In this document: in pieces, positions 1-11,166 of the stretch | Layout of the letters: each line of letters opens with the position of its first letter | Position numbering within the stretch: position 1 is the first letter of the stretch | Assembly: GCA_021527695.1 (NCBI GenBank) | Contig: JAKFAO010000011.1 | Span: forward strand, 558,001-622,000 | Source of the DNA: Naematelia aurantialba | Lineage: Eukaryota > Basidiomycota > Tremellomycetes > Tremellales > Naemateliaceae | Direction: 5' to 3' | Length of the DNA: 64,000 bases | Program-made: the position numbers and the translations under genes | Notes under the pieces: generated by a model | What the model was told of the DNA's origin: nothing | What the model saw: only the letters and a program-made list of their open reading frames with translations | Databases searched by the model: none

Positions 1-1101
1 TCCCAAAACCAGGGAGGGGAGGGAGAAGAAGAGCCGCCGAGGTAGAGGGAAGAGCGTCGTTAGGGAATGGGTGCAGATTTGTACCATTCATTCAAAAACG
101 AGGCGAGTGGCCCAGCTGAGCACGCAGCCGATGGACCTATAGAGGTCTGGAAGATGGAGATGAAACGAGGGCGGATGAAACGCCGCCGCAGCTGGAATCA
201 GAACAGCACGTCTGTTATCAACACCGGCTGCCTACTGCCACGACCGCAACCATGCGTCCCTATGCTGGGTCGACAACTGACTGCATGGGTTGGCTCAAAG
301 TACTCGAGGTGGCTCAAGGTACTCGTATCGGTAGTGTCGGTGTCAGTATCGTTATCGGCGGGCAAGTCATGCGTTGCACTATGCACAAGTGACACAAGTT
401 CCCACGCTGGTGTCCGTGGGTATCCCCGCATACCTGTCAGAGAACCGCCTTGACGTAACGTAGTTGTCACCGGTCAGCGCATCGCTGCTGCAGTGGCTGG
501 ACAACTCCATGTACACTCCCACCATTCCAGGCCGTGGAGAGCATGCAGCGCTCTAAAACATCCCATGCATGGCACGGCACTGTCCGTACCTCAGCCCGGT
601 CGTCAACGGATCTCATTATCGCCCAGCGTCGAGTCAGCAAGGAGCCGTGTCAGAATCCAGTTGTTGTTCGGTCCACGGCCGTCGGATTGCTTGTACAGCT
701 CAAAGAGATATCTAGGGCCATAACACCCAGCTATGCGCCGGGATGTAGCTGCTCTGGGACCGCTCACTGCGTTCCCCGTCCGACTGTTGACGATGTGCCC
801 AGAGATGTGTATACAAAGTGCCAGCCCGCCACCCGCCACGTTGTTCCTTGGCGCAGTGAAATTTGCTTCCGTCACTTTGGACCCTGAAAATCAAAAGGAA
901 AACGATCAACAGAGGACGCGCCCAGCTTTGCACACAGCAGCAGCCAGCAGCGCTACAGCACTACAGCACTACGGTCGAGGAGCTAGGTGGCTAGACCGAC
1001 AAGCTCCACGTCGCCCGCCTCTTGTGGACACGCTCCAGCGCCGTTGGAGCCGCATTGCGATCCGGACCAAGCTTCGACCAGTCGAAAGCAAGTCGGGCAG
1101 C
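1..1101. other. Upstream region without a supported gene
   Basis: I see no convincing coding exon here. Open frames on both strands are short, have no recognisable domain and overlap one another. The right part is probably the promoter and 5' leader of the RA-PH gene that follows. Its reading frame is open back to an ATG at 733, but the extra 123 residues look unlike protein. Confidence 0.4.
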
Positions 1102-4100
1102 ATGTCGGCCACTGCACCGCTCGATGCGCTGGGGTTCACACAGCACGAGTCGTACTTTTACCAGCCGCCGCCGCAGCATCAGCATCTGCATCTGCAGCAG
1201 TACAGCCACGAGCTGCCTGACACGGCGAGGGATTCCGGCGTGGGGTTTCGTCCCGAGAACATCGACGATATCATCTACCGATACTCGGCAGAGCTGGACC
1301 GCGGAACGCCGACCGAGGGCATCTACGCCCGCGACGGCCTGTGGGACGACGACGAAGTCTCGGACGCGCACACGGCGGGAGCGTCGAGCGGTAGCGCATC
1401 GACCATCAACGCGAGGAAGAGCGTCAAGAGCGTCAAGAGCATCAAGAGCCAAGCCACGAGCCAGAGCCAGAGCCGGAGCAGAAGCGGCACAGTGTCGTCG
1501 GTCACCCACCCTGACGAGCGAAAGGGAATGTTCAGCTGGGGACGCAAGTCGCCATACTTGGGAAGCGAGTCTGCCACGCCATTCACATCGCACCTCGTCA
1601 CGCCGCACATCGAGGAGATCTCTGAGAAACATATCAACGGACTGAAGAAAGTCAGGAGCAGGGCTACGTTGAAGGGCAAAGGCAGGAACAGGGAGCTGAG
1701 CATCATGGTGGACCCGAACGAGTCTGTGAGTGATGATGAGCATCCTTTGCGTATCAGTGCCCGCCTGACCGGGGCAGTTTGACGTCCCACCCCCGCTCCC
1801 ACCGACCCCCGCTTCATTCATAACCAACTCGTCTCCCGCGCTGTCGACAGCGTCGTTTCCTTTACCCATGTCATACCCCTCCCGACCGAATCTAAGGATC
1901 AACGACGAGAATGCCCCCCAGGTCGGTACCGCGGCCAAGGCCAAGTCCACATGGAAGCGAGGCGTGGAAAAGCTCTTCCGTTCGAAATCCTCTCAGACAC
2001 TGCGCGATGCATTCCAGAAAGACCGTGCACCTCCAGTGCCCGGGCTTCCAAAGCCAGTACTCAAGTCGACCGGTAAACCGTTTTCGGCCTCCACGCCCCC
2101 CGCGCCGCTCGGCGAGACCCGGCGAGCCAACATCTACTCATACCTTTCGCCTCCCCACACAGCCTCGTCGGACTCGTTCAGCCTGTCAACACACCCCAGC
2201 CTCCCTTTGGACCCCTTTGCCTCCTCCCTCGACTTGTCCAGCAACACTCTGCCGCGGTCTTCCTCTGTTCTCGGCTCACCGCGACTAGGAAGCCCGCTGC
2301 AGCCCACACGGCCGCGTCTGAGCCGCCATTCCCCGAGTCTTCGCGACCTCAAGAGCTTCTTCCCATCAAAGCCGACACTGTCAAAGGCGAAGAGCTTGGC
2401 GAATCTCAGGGCAGAGGACAGCGGCCCTCTGAGCGCCCCGCCCGAACGCACCGAGTTCTTCCCCTCATCCAAGCTGGCCTGGCGGATGAGCTCAGTCATC
2501 GGACTCTCGAGCTACCTTGACAGACATCCACCGAGCGTCATCCACGAGGTGCCGTCTCCGCTGCCCACGCCGGGTCCCGTCGAGAGTCCTCCCCTCTTAC
2601 CGCCCAAACCACCCTTTTCAGGCGGTGGCTTTCCTCGTTCGACGTCCTCTACCTCCAATCTCTCTTCGAGCACACCGGTGCTCAGCATCGATACGTCGGG
2701 GTCGGCTAAGTGGGCCTCCCCGCCTTCCTCTCCGCTTCCTCCGCTGCCTTCCAGCGCCTCATCGTACAAGCTGAATACGGTTCAGCGGAGTGCGTCCGGC
2801 GCTGTCTTGCTGCCGCGATCCCGATCGACCAGTATGAGCCTCAAGGCTCCGCCGACGTCGTCCAGCTTCTTCGACCTGTACGAGCAGCTTGGGATCTGGC
2901 CTACCCCCGACAAGGACAAATCAAACGAGCAAAAACCAGCTGATCGAGTTTCGCATGCGCCCGAATCCCCCATCCGAGCGAGAACTCCAGAGGCAGCCAT
3001 GCTTATTGCTCCGGTGATCTCAGAGTCTCCCTCGGCTACCTTTTCGGCCGCCAGCTGGGAAGCGCATGTGAATGCTTTCCCACTCATCGACGATCCGATA
3101 TCGGTGCAGACTTCGCTCGAGTTCCCAGAGCAGGATACAGCTCTGTCGGACGGAGGACTCTCAGAGGTGTTGAGCACCATTGCCGTTGCTGCTACGAGCC
3201 CATCAAACGCCTCTTTCAGCAAACTCAGTACGTCTACCTCGACGACAGAGTCGGCCGAGACCACTCGAGCGTCTCATTCCAAAGGCGGCGCTACGGGATC
3301 CAGCTCGTTCTGGGGCGGTTCTGGACGACCGAGCGGGAGCGGGGGCAGTTCAAGTCGGTCTTCAAGGCGGACCTCGGTCAACCACCACACAGGAGGCTGG
3401 TTTCACGGAGGTGTCGAGTCAAGCTCAGAGTCCGAAGACGAGCAGGACGACGTTCCCCTCTCGCTCTTGACGGCCGAGCAAGATGACAGGCCGCTGTCCC
3501 AGCTCCATCCGCACGCGGCCCAAGCACAGCGCGTGCAGCGGAGAACGACGAAGAAGTGCCAAGCCGCCAAATTCAGGGGGAAGGTCATGATGAGCGGGAG
3601 AAATCCCGGTGAGGGGACGAGTTGGGACGGCGAAGGCGGAGTGCCGGCAGACATGCTCCGGTCAAAGTTGGAGAAACTGTTGAAAACGCGCGAATCACCG
3701 CGACCTGAGCTTGAGGGTGCAGCCGAAATCGCGACAATAAGTACCATGGCCGAGCCGGTAGCTGCCCCCCAGATGGGACCACCGAGGGGTCTCCCGCCGC
3801 AGCGCTCTCTCACTGATCCATCGACTCAGCCGCCGAGTGGCGGTTCGAGAACCGTTGTGAGAAGTCATACGAATGCGAGACCGTCTAGCCGACACCCAGA
3901 ACCGGCGACCCGGCCACCTCCAAGCGCTCTGTTGCCAGCTATGCTCAACCATCCCGTCGACCCGTCTCATACGCTCCATCCCAACTCCCTGTCCCCCTCG
4001 ACAGTCAGCGCTGCTAAGCTTGCGAAGACAGAGTCATCTGGCTATACTCAGCCGCCGTCGTCGAAGACCTTGACCCGGCAGTCGACCAAAGCTGAGCGTC

Positions 4101-5442
4101 ATCGTGCTCCCGATGTTGCTCGGGGCAGTCTGGCCGCTCCTAAGCCACCTTTGCCTGCACCATCTCTACGGGCTCGCGCGCAGTCTTCCGCCGTACCCTC
4201 ACTGACGGCTGATTTGCCCCACACACGCTCTGTGACGGAGCCGTTGCCGTCGACCAGGCCGGGCGTCAAAGTCACATCGTTCATCAATACGCTGAATGGC
4301 CGAATGATCGAGCTCGAGATACATCCCGAAACGACGGCCAAAGACGTGCTCAGCCAAGCTTATGCTCGAGGGGAAATCGGAGTGGCCGATAAGGGTCTGG
4401 GCTGGGTTGTCGTCGAGATCTTTGCGGAAGTGGGATGTGGTATGTCTCTCACCATTGAATCATATGGCAATTGGGCTGATGAGAGCAGAGCGGCAGGTAA
4501 GGGAGTATGAGCCGCTGGCTTCGGTGATCCGTGGATGGGATAAAAACCACCGAGGTAACTGTTTTATCCTGCGGCAATCCAACGGAGCCAGCAGTACGTG
4601 GGTAAGGGTGAGTGGGATATCTCGTCGTGTTCCTCCCTCTTGCGTGCGCTGACGTCGCTAGAATGTGCCGACTGTCGCGCCGTTCCTGGGTGCCTTTGTG
4701 CAGCTCGAGACGAAGAAGGGCAAGTGGTCGAAACGCTACCTCGAGACTCGGGGTGGACAGCTGTTCCTAGCGAAGAACGAAAAGGTGATTGGACTTGCTC
4801 ACGACACGGCCACGGCTACCGGAACGCAAGGCTGACAAGGAGCAGAACAAGGAAGAGATCCATATCAACACGATCTTCTTTGATGTGCATGTTGTGACTC
4901 GGCAGATGAGCTCGCCGAAGCCTTTCGTCTTTGTGATCAAGCGCCGTCAGTTGCCGAGTGAGGTATCGACGCCGTGGCTGACGCGTCGCAGTGGACCCCG
5001 CGGCAAGCTTTGAGAATCCCAACGAATACATGTACACTTTGTGCGCGGAGGAGGGGACGGCCTGGAAGCTCGTCTCGGCGATATACGATGCTAGGGTGAG
5101 TCTGAATCTACGCACTAGGCAGTACGAGGTGGGGGAGGACGAGTCTCCGACGAGGAGTGTCGCGCGGCCATGTCGAGGACGAGGTGTCCGTCGTACCCGA
5201 CCTTGTACGGTGCGGGGTGGCCGATCCAGCGTGAAACAATGCGTATAGACCGACGCTAACGCCGGTGGCAGAGCTACACACTGGCCACAATGCAGCCGCA
5301 CCTCTTAGCTGGGAGCCCGGGGCCACAGGGCGCCGGGCTGGTACGGAGGCACAGTGCCAGAGCGGAGAAGCCGCTCGTCGACTTGCACGTGGCGAGGGAG
5401 AAGACGTCGGCGTTCACTGGCAAGGGCCTGTTGAAGGTGTGA
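1102..5442 (+). CDS. RA-PH domain adaptor protein (Grb7/RIAM-like layout)
   Basis: A long signalling adaptor. Seven exons fit: 1102-1725, 1778-4439, 4489-4601, 4662-4784, 4846-4957, 4992-5095, 5272-5442. The first intron joins two frames exactly, so the two large open frames are one gene. About 1,050 N-terminal residues are Ser/Pro-rich and look disordered. Then comes a Ras-association domain (from about VTSFINTLNGRMIELEI to ERQVREYEPLASVIRGW) and a PH domain (FVQLETKKGKWSKRYLETRGG ... DEYMYTLCAEEGTAWKLVSAI-like, with the family's C-terminal Trp). Families with this order bind a Ras/Rap GTPase and phosphoinositides at the membrane, usually in polarised growth; the exact partner here is unknown. 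The start at 1102 was chosen as the first ATG that leads into fungus-like sequence; 733 is an alternative. The intron 4958-4991 would be only 34 nt. Confidence 0.75.
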
Positions 5443-6131
5443 GCGGGGTGGACCCGAGCTGCGGGCTGTCAGCGTGTAGTGTGGAAAATTAATGTGGCCT
5501 GGCAACGCCAGTGCGTTCAGGTAAAGTCAGTGCGGTGGCAAAGTCCGTTTGACGTCGCAGTTGTCTGCGTGTTGTGTGCGCTGTTTGCGTTTACCTCGTT
5601 AGGTGTTGTATCGCCAGTCATGCTACGATGACGAGCCGAGCCTGCTAGATTGGACTGACTGTCGTTGTCGTTACTGAGGCCAGTGGTCAGGGCATGTGGA
5701 CTGGACTACAAAGAAACTACGATCTGGACCGACGAGTGCACAATCTATGAGTTCGATGGCCTCGTTCTCGTTGGCATCAGCGAGCACGCAGCGGGACTCG
5801 ATTGTGACAAGCATTCATGCTCCCCAGCCTGTTCCTGGCAGACACAGGCGGTCGGACTTATTGCAGTCTACGTGATCGCAGTCTGCGTGATTGCCTGTCC
5901 CACAACTATAAATCTACTTGTCTACTAAAGCTAAAGCCAATGCCAATGCCCATACCAATGCTAATGAGAATGCCCATGCCAATGCCTACGCCAAAGCCCA
6001 CGCCAATGACCACGCCAATGCCCACGCCAAAGCCCAAGTCGAGGCCAATGCCCATGCCAACGCCGCGTCGCCCACTTCGACAAACCGACCTCTTCAAGAT
6101 CGCGACCCGCTCGCCCTCCGTGTCACCTGTG
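5443..6131. other. Convergent intergenic region
   Basis: Lies between the 3' ends of the RA-PH gene and the membrane-protein gene. No gene is supported. It contains the hexamer-based repeat listed separately. Confidence 0.5.
5931..6066. repeat. Degenerate GCCAAT/GCCCAC hexamer array
   Basis: About 22 imperfect 6-bp units (GCCAAT, GCCCAT, GCCCAC, GCCAAA) run head to tail. One frame would read as alternating Ala-Asn/Ala-His, but it has no ATG, so I treat it as a minisatellite near the 3' end of the neighbouring minus-strand gene. Confidence 0.8.
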
Positions 6132-7710
6132 TCACCGCTCGACCCTGACCATGCCGCGCCAGCCCTCGCGGATCCACCTCCCCGCTCGGTCCGTGACGTG
6201 CTCTCCGGCGGGCCCCAGGCCCAGACGCTCCATCGCCGCCTTGACCGCGGGATCTCCTCTGCCCGCGAGGCCGTCCGCGGCCTCTGCCTCTGCGGAGCGG
6301 ACCAACGCCGCTCTGAGCGGGGGTGAGCGGAGCGCTGCAGCGCGCGCTAGGGCGGTCAGGCGCAGGGTGGAGGACGTGGTGGACAGGCTCGCGAGGAGGG
6401 CCGTAGGTGGTGGGCGGGGGCGGCCGGGTGCGCCCACGGGGAGCGGGAGGTATAGGTATAACGGGGGTAGGAGGAGGAAGAGCGCGCAGCGGAGGGTGTG
6501 GAGGGTGCTGTGGAGCTGTGTTGGTATGTCAGTATATATTTCGTGTGGGACAAGGGGGTAAGCCGGGGGGGGGGGGGGGGGGGAGTTGGGGCGGAGGAGT
6601 GGGGAGTGGTGCATCCGCACTCACATGCAGACAATCGCCATCGATCACCCTGACGTCCCAGAACCAGCGGACCACCATCTCGCCGAAGCAAAGCGCGCCC
6701 AGGGCCCACACGAAGCTCCCTCGCCAGCGCTTCCGTCTGCGCTCGACCTCGATCGCGGCGGTCTCAGTCTGAGTGGCAGCCCACGCGCCAGAGCCAGCAC
6801 CAGCGCTGCCTCCAGCACCAGTACCTGCATCGGTATCCGTTCCCGAGCCAGTACCAGAACCAACGTCTGAAGCAGCACCACCAGCACCACCAGCACCAGT
6901 AGCACCACCAGCACCAGTAGCACCACCAGCACCAGTAGCACCACCAGCACCAGTAGCACCACCAGCACCAGTAGCACCACCAGCACCAGTAGCACCACCA
7001 GCACTACCCGTCCCCGCCGCCACGTAGCGCAGCGACAACACGCCCAGCACCACCGCTTCGAAGAGGTACCACCCCGCCACGCCCGGGACCGCGGCGAGGG
7101 CGTAATCCTCTGGGGCAGCACACCACACACACGACGCGAGGGGCGTGTGGCCCAGCCGCGCGTAGAGGACGCGGTTGTCGAGTGATTGCAGGCGGCGGAG
7201 GAGGAGCTCGTCCAGCGGGTCGAGGTCGGGATCCGCTGTCCCTGTCGCTACTCCTACTCCTGCTCCTGTTCCCGCCGCTGCTCCGTCTGCCCGCGCTGCC
7301 TTTGGGGAGCCAGGCGAGCCGGAGGCTGGGCTGGTATATGGAGAGGAAGCGGAAGAGGACACCGCGGCGGGAGACGTCAAACGCAGGTACTGCCGCCGCA
7401 GCACGCCATTGGGCGCCAGGATCGGCAGCCGATTGCTCGAAAACACATCGTACGGCGGAACCACCAGCTGCGACACCAGCCAGATCGTGTGTAGCCCCAG
7501 CACGGCTTTCGCCAGCGGCGCCAGCGGTGCCCGCGGTGCCCGTGCCCGTGGTCGCCGACGGCGGGCAGGACCAGTCTTCCCAGCCAGCCGGGGAGATCGT
7601 CCCAGCAGTCGCAACAGTCGCAGCAGTCGCGGGAGGATACTCGGCCCAATCACCACTAACACTAGGGTCAGTGCGCCTTGGTAGGCTGATAGAGTCGCGA
7701 CCAGCGACAT
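6132..7710 (-). CDS. Conserved fungal-type multi-pass membrane protein, function unknown
   Basis: Two exons, 7710-6625 and 6515-6132, joined by a 109-nt phase-0 intron (GTGAGT...CAG); about 489 residues. The N-terminus is a hydrophobic segment (LSAYQGALTLVLVVIGPSIL) followed by a basic stretch. Further hydrophobic segments are AKAVLGLHTIWLVSQLVV, VAGWYLFEAVVLGVL, SFVWALGALCFGEMVVRWFW and LRCALFLLLPPLYLYL. A CVWC motif lies in LGHTPLASCVWCAAPEDYALAAVPG. I recognise the general look of an uncharacterised fungal membrane family but cannot name a function. Residues near 240-280 are a GGATGA repeat made by an 18-bp tandem repeat. A G run of about 18 lies in the intron, which could trouble assembly. 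No operon-like link with STE12, which is transcribed the same way upstream. Confidence 0.6.
6882..7004. repeat. 18-bp coding minisatellite (GGATGA repeat)
   Basis: Seven near-perfect copies of an 18-bp unit (AGCACCACCAGCACCAGT on the plus strand). On the minus strand they encode Gly-Gly-Ala-Thr-Gly-Ala inside the membrane protein. Confidence 0.9.
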
Positions 7711-8010
7711 GGCGCGATGACGGACGAATGTAAAGTCACACTGGAGACTGAATTCCCGACTAAACCGCGGACAGCCTCCACATCTCTGTTCTGCGTACTT
7801 TTTAGCTCAAGCCTCAAGCACAAGTACATGTCCTGTCTTGCAGCTCCCAGACCTGAATACGATGTAACCAGCGAAATATACCAAATCTACCGCCTCGGCA
7901 CGACCTCAATCCCCAGCCGCCCAAGAAACTCGCGGCCTGCTGCAATACAACCTTGTCGCTAAAACCCAAAGCCAGCTGCCATCTGCCGTCTGCCATCTGC
8001 CAAGCCCCTA
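7711..8010. other. Intergenic region between two minus-strand genes
   Basis: Holds the promoter of the membrane-protein gene and the 3' flank of STE12. No gene or clear motif seen. Confidence 0.4.
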
Positions 8011-10707
8011 TTACCCCGGAGGATACTCGCCTGCCCCACCATTCGCCTCACTCGCCCCCACGGCCCCACTCATATCAACACTCAGCTCGCCCCCCGCTTC
8101 TCCTTGCGGCTCCGCCGTCCGCCAGAAGCCTCCGACAGGTGCCGCAGTCATGGTACTACCAGCACTCAGAGGTCCTGCATAGCCCGGCAACTGCACCCCG
8201 CCACTGTAAGGGATGTCCACGCTCATACCCCCGCTTCCTGCACTCTCACTGGGGCCAGGCGTCCCCTCGGCCGTCCACGCCCCTTCCGACGCCAAACCGG
8301 AACCATGTCCAGAAGGCATCGACGTCGGATTATATGGAACGTATTGTGGCGCGGGAGGCATGTATGTCGAGCCATAAGGTGTCACACTTCGATATCTGCG
8401 GATGCTGGGTGACGCCGCCAGGCTGCCGCTGGTTGCGGCATTCATCATATCGTAGCCCGAATGTGATATCGTGCCATATCCGGGATGATGTCGGAAATCT
8501 GGCGTCGCTTGACCAAACTCTGGCGGGACGGTCGAAGAGCGGAAGGGAATGCCTTGAGGTGGCGGCATCTGTGCCGTGATGTGCGGTGGGAATGGCCTAG
8601 GTATACTGTTTCCTGTCAGACCTGGCCTCCTGGGTACAATTTCGACTCACATCATGTAATCAGATCCCGGTACTGGACTCGCTGTGGCCCATCTTGAATA
8701 CTGTGCCGGAACGTAGCCATCAGAAACGGATCTTTGCCCCGTACTGCTGTTTTCGCGGTGGGGGCTCTCAAACTCGTTCTTGCCATGGGTCCGTAAGTGT
8801 TGGTTCAGATTGTCTTGCCGCGAGAAGGAGCGGTCGCACTTGTCGCACACAAATGGACGCTCTTGCGTGTGAGTGCGGATATGACGTTTGAGATGCTCGA
8901 GCCGCTTGAAAGGCCGACGGCAGAATCCAAAGTTGCACATATATGCCCGTTCGCCCTCCGCGCCAGGTGTCTCTTCGTCCCGCTCCCGTTTGGGGCTGTC
9001 TTCTCGATCTGTTCCACCTGCTGATTATGAGCTCTGTCCGTGTTGTCTGGATAGAAAATCCGTACCAGATATACGGCGCATCTGTTTCATGTGGACTGCC
9101 GGCGAGTCAGAGACGGATGGGTCAGACTCGTATCTTGAAGGGGTCCCGCGTCTGCCATCATCCACTACTGAAGGGGACGTTCCTTGTCGAGATCTGACGC
9201 GGCGCCGCTTGTAGTTTGGACTTCCTTCAAACAGCGTCCGAGTATACGTATTGGCTGCAGATGGGCCTGGAGACGGTCTGTAGGGCATGGCCCAGTACTC
9301 GGAAGGTGAAGGGCCGTACGGATGAAGGGGTGGAGGATGTGAGTCTACGTAGGCCGTCGGAGGCATGTGCCCATTGGGCATGGCCATCTGCTCCTGTGGC
9401 TGACCTCGTCAGCGGCGCTCAAATTTGCCTAGACTCCTGCTCACAAGGACAGTTGCCATGATACCAGGGTTGGTACCGGCAAATTGTTCATACAGCGTCC
9501 GTCTAGGATCATACCTGGGGCGATTAGAAAACAAACAGGTTCGGATCTGAAAACTCACTTGAAGCTACGAGCTGGCTCCCCCGTGACTTGGGTGGTGGGC
9601 TCCTGCCCCGCCTTTTCGCGCTTCAGATCTCGTTCCAGGGCATCGAGGAATAGGCGATCATGAGGGACGGAGAACCTGTCTTGCTTTAGCATGGCACGTC
9701 TTTCCCACTTGGCAAGCATACCAGTAGAAGACCTGAAACGCCATCAGCGTCACGTCGGGTTTCCAATTAGCCTAGACTCACCTTTTGCTGTGGGGTCGCA
9801 AAGGCCAGCTGCGTCAGTGACCGAGCCCGAATGCTTCCGTCAGACTTACCTTCTTCTGCGTGCGTATACATCCATTGCGGAAGAGAAAGTCCAATAATGC
9901 GGATCTGCGTGCATCAGTCTATAGCTATCTGATAAGGATAGGGGAAGCTTACTTTGGTTCCTCCAGGCAAGCGTCGGTTCCAGGCTTGAGATTCCTCAGA
10001 TCGGAGAATACGCCTTCTTCCCACTTCTTCGTGAGCTTGACGGGCCGACCGAATGCCTCGAAGCGAAACGCCAGCGCTCGTACTGTGAAAGGTCAGAGCC
10101 GTCTGAAGCCTGGCAAGTGTCACTCACCGATATCGGTGCCGGTGATGTGGTAGAGGCCGTTCCACAATACACAAGATACGTGCTCGCCATTTGGTAATTG
10201 ATATTTGCAGATGTTTGACAGTGGCTAGTGTCACATGTCAGATCCGAGCGGTCATTTCAGATCCTCGGTGGGGATCGGAGCTCTGCCATGGACCACTCAC
10301 AGCTGCTCCGGCCTCTGTCCACTTGGTGGGGGCTGTGGCGAGAAACTATAGCCGAGTTTAGCATGTGGCAAAGGCGATTCCATGCAGGCATAGACTGACG
10401 AATTGGAGTGTCCCGAGTGTCTCTACGCGCCCCTTTTCCTCCTCTGTCAATGGCCGCGGTGCAAGTCCAGATGGGATAGGAAGTGGGAAGAGATGTAGTT
10501 GATCCATGATGGCGAGACTGCAGGAAGGAAAGAAAGAAACGTCAGCCCGTTTGTCACGCGCATCCCCGTTGGTCGCACAGACCTGTCGATAGTCGTTCCC
10601 ATCCTGTCCAAGACGCCATCGGGCAGCCCGGGGAAGCCATTGTGGTATCCGACATGCTCGGGTGCAGGCCAGTCGGGGCGGTGCCGTGAGACTGGATCCA
10701 GCGACAT
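8011..10707 (-). CDS. STE12: STE12 transcription factor (homeodomain + C2H2 fingers)
   Basis: The DNA-binding end point of the pheromone MAP-kinase pathway. Thirteen exons fit and keep frame to about 696 residues: 10707-10583, 10517-10400, 10345-10301, 10224-10128, 10082-9953, 9904-9850, 9808-9782, 9732-9721, 9683-9559, 9514-9445, 9399-9075, 9017-8651, 8605-8011. The STE homeodomain is split over exons 2-9: [118 protein letters not shown]. Exon 12 holds two C2H2 fingers ([20 protein letters not shown] and [19 protein letters not shown]), the combination typical of basidiomycete Ste12. In Cryptococcus, STE12 lies inside MAT, which fits its position near STE3. Exons 7 (27 nt) and 8 (12 nt) are microexons. 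The donor at 9074 could instead be at 9065. Confidence 0.92.
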
Positions 10708-11166
10708 CGGAGGGGTCGGTCACCCTAGAAGGCTACGATAAGAAATGGGCGTGTTTCAGCGTCTATGACTTGGAGCGTGTTGTGATGGTGTGAGCGGGTG
10801 GGTGTGACAGGGCACCTGGGGGAGGGGGGTGGGAGAGAGGCAAGGAGGTGGCTGTGGTATGAACAGAGATTGTAGTATTTGTCGTCTTTGACGACGACGG
10901 ACCAACGAATGAATGAAAACGAAACAAAGGGGGAGACGAAAGGGTTGGAATAACACGTCAAAAAGGTGAAACGGATTCGGGGCCTGTCTGGGACATTTTT
11001 GGGTGTCAGCTTTTTCTTTGCTGGTCCCCCCCCCCCCCTGAAACCCACGGGTCCAAGCGTCATGCTGCCTAATCGGGTAATTTATGGGGGGACCAGACAA
11101 TCAAGGGGAAGTGCCACGTGCAAACCACGCGGCTCCCACGAGGAGGAGGGATTGCCGAACGCGACG
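10708..11166. other. Divergent promoter region, STE12 / APP1-like gene
   Basis: Lies between two divergently transcribed starts. A C run (about 12) at 11027-11038 is notable. No gene is supported, though the downstream frame is open back to 10966. Confidence 0.45.

Noticed and set aside
991..1950. 319-codon open frame on the minus strand
   Set aside because: Antisense to exon 1 of the RA-PH gene, whose splice to exon 2 is exact and leads into recognised domains.
5817..6326. Met-Pro-rich open frame on the plus strand
   Set aside because: Product of the hexamer repeat, and it overlaps the recognised minus-strand C-terminal exon of the membrane protein.
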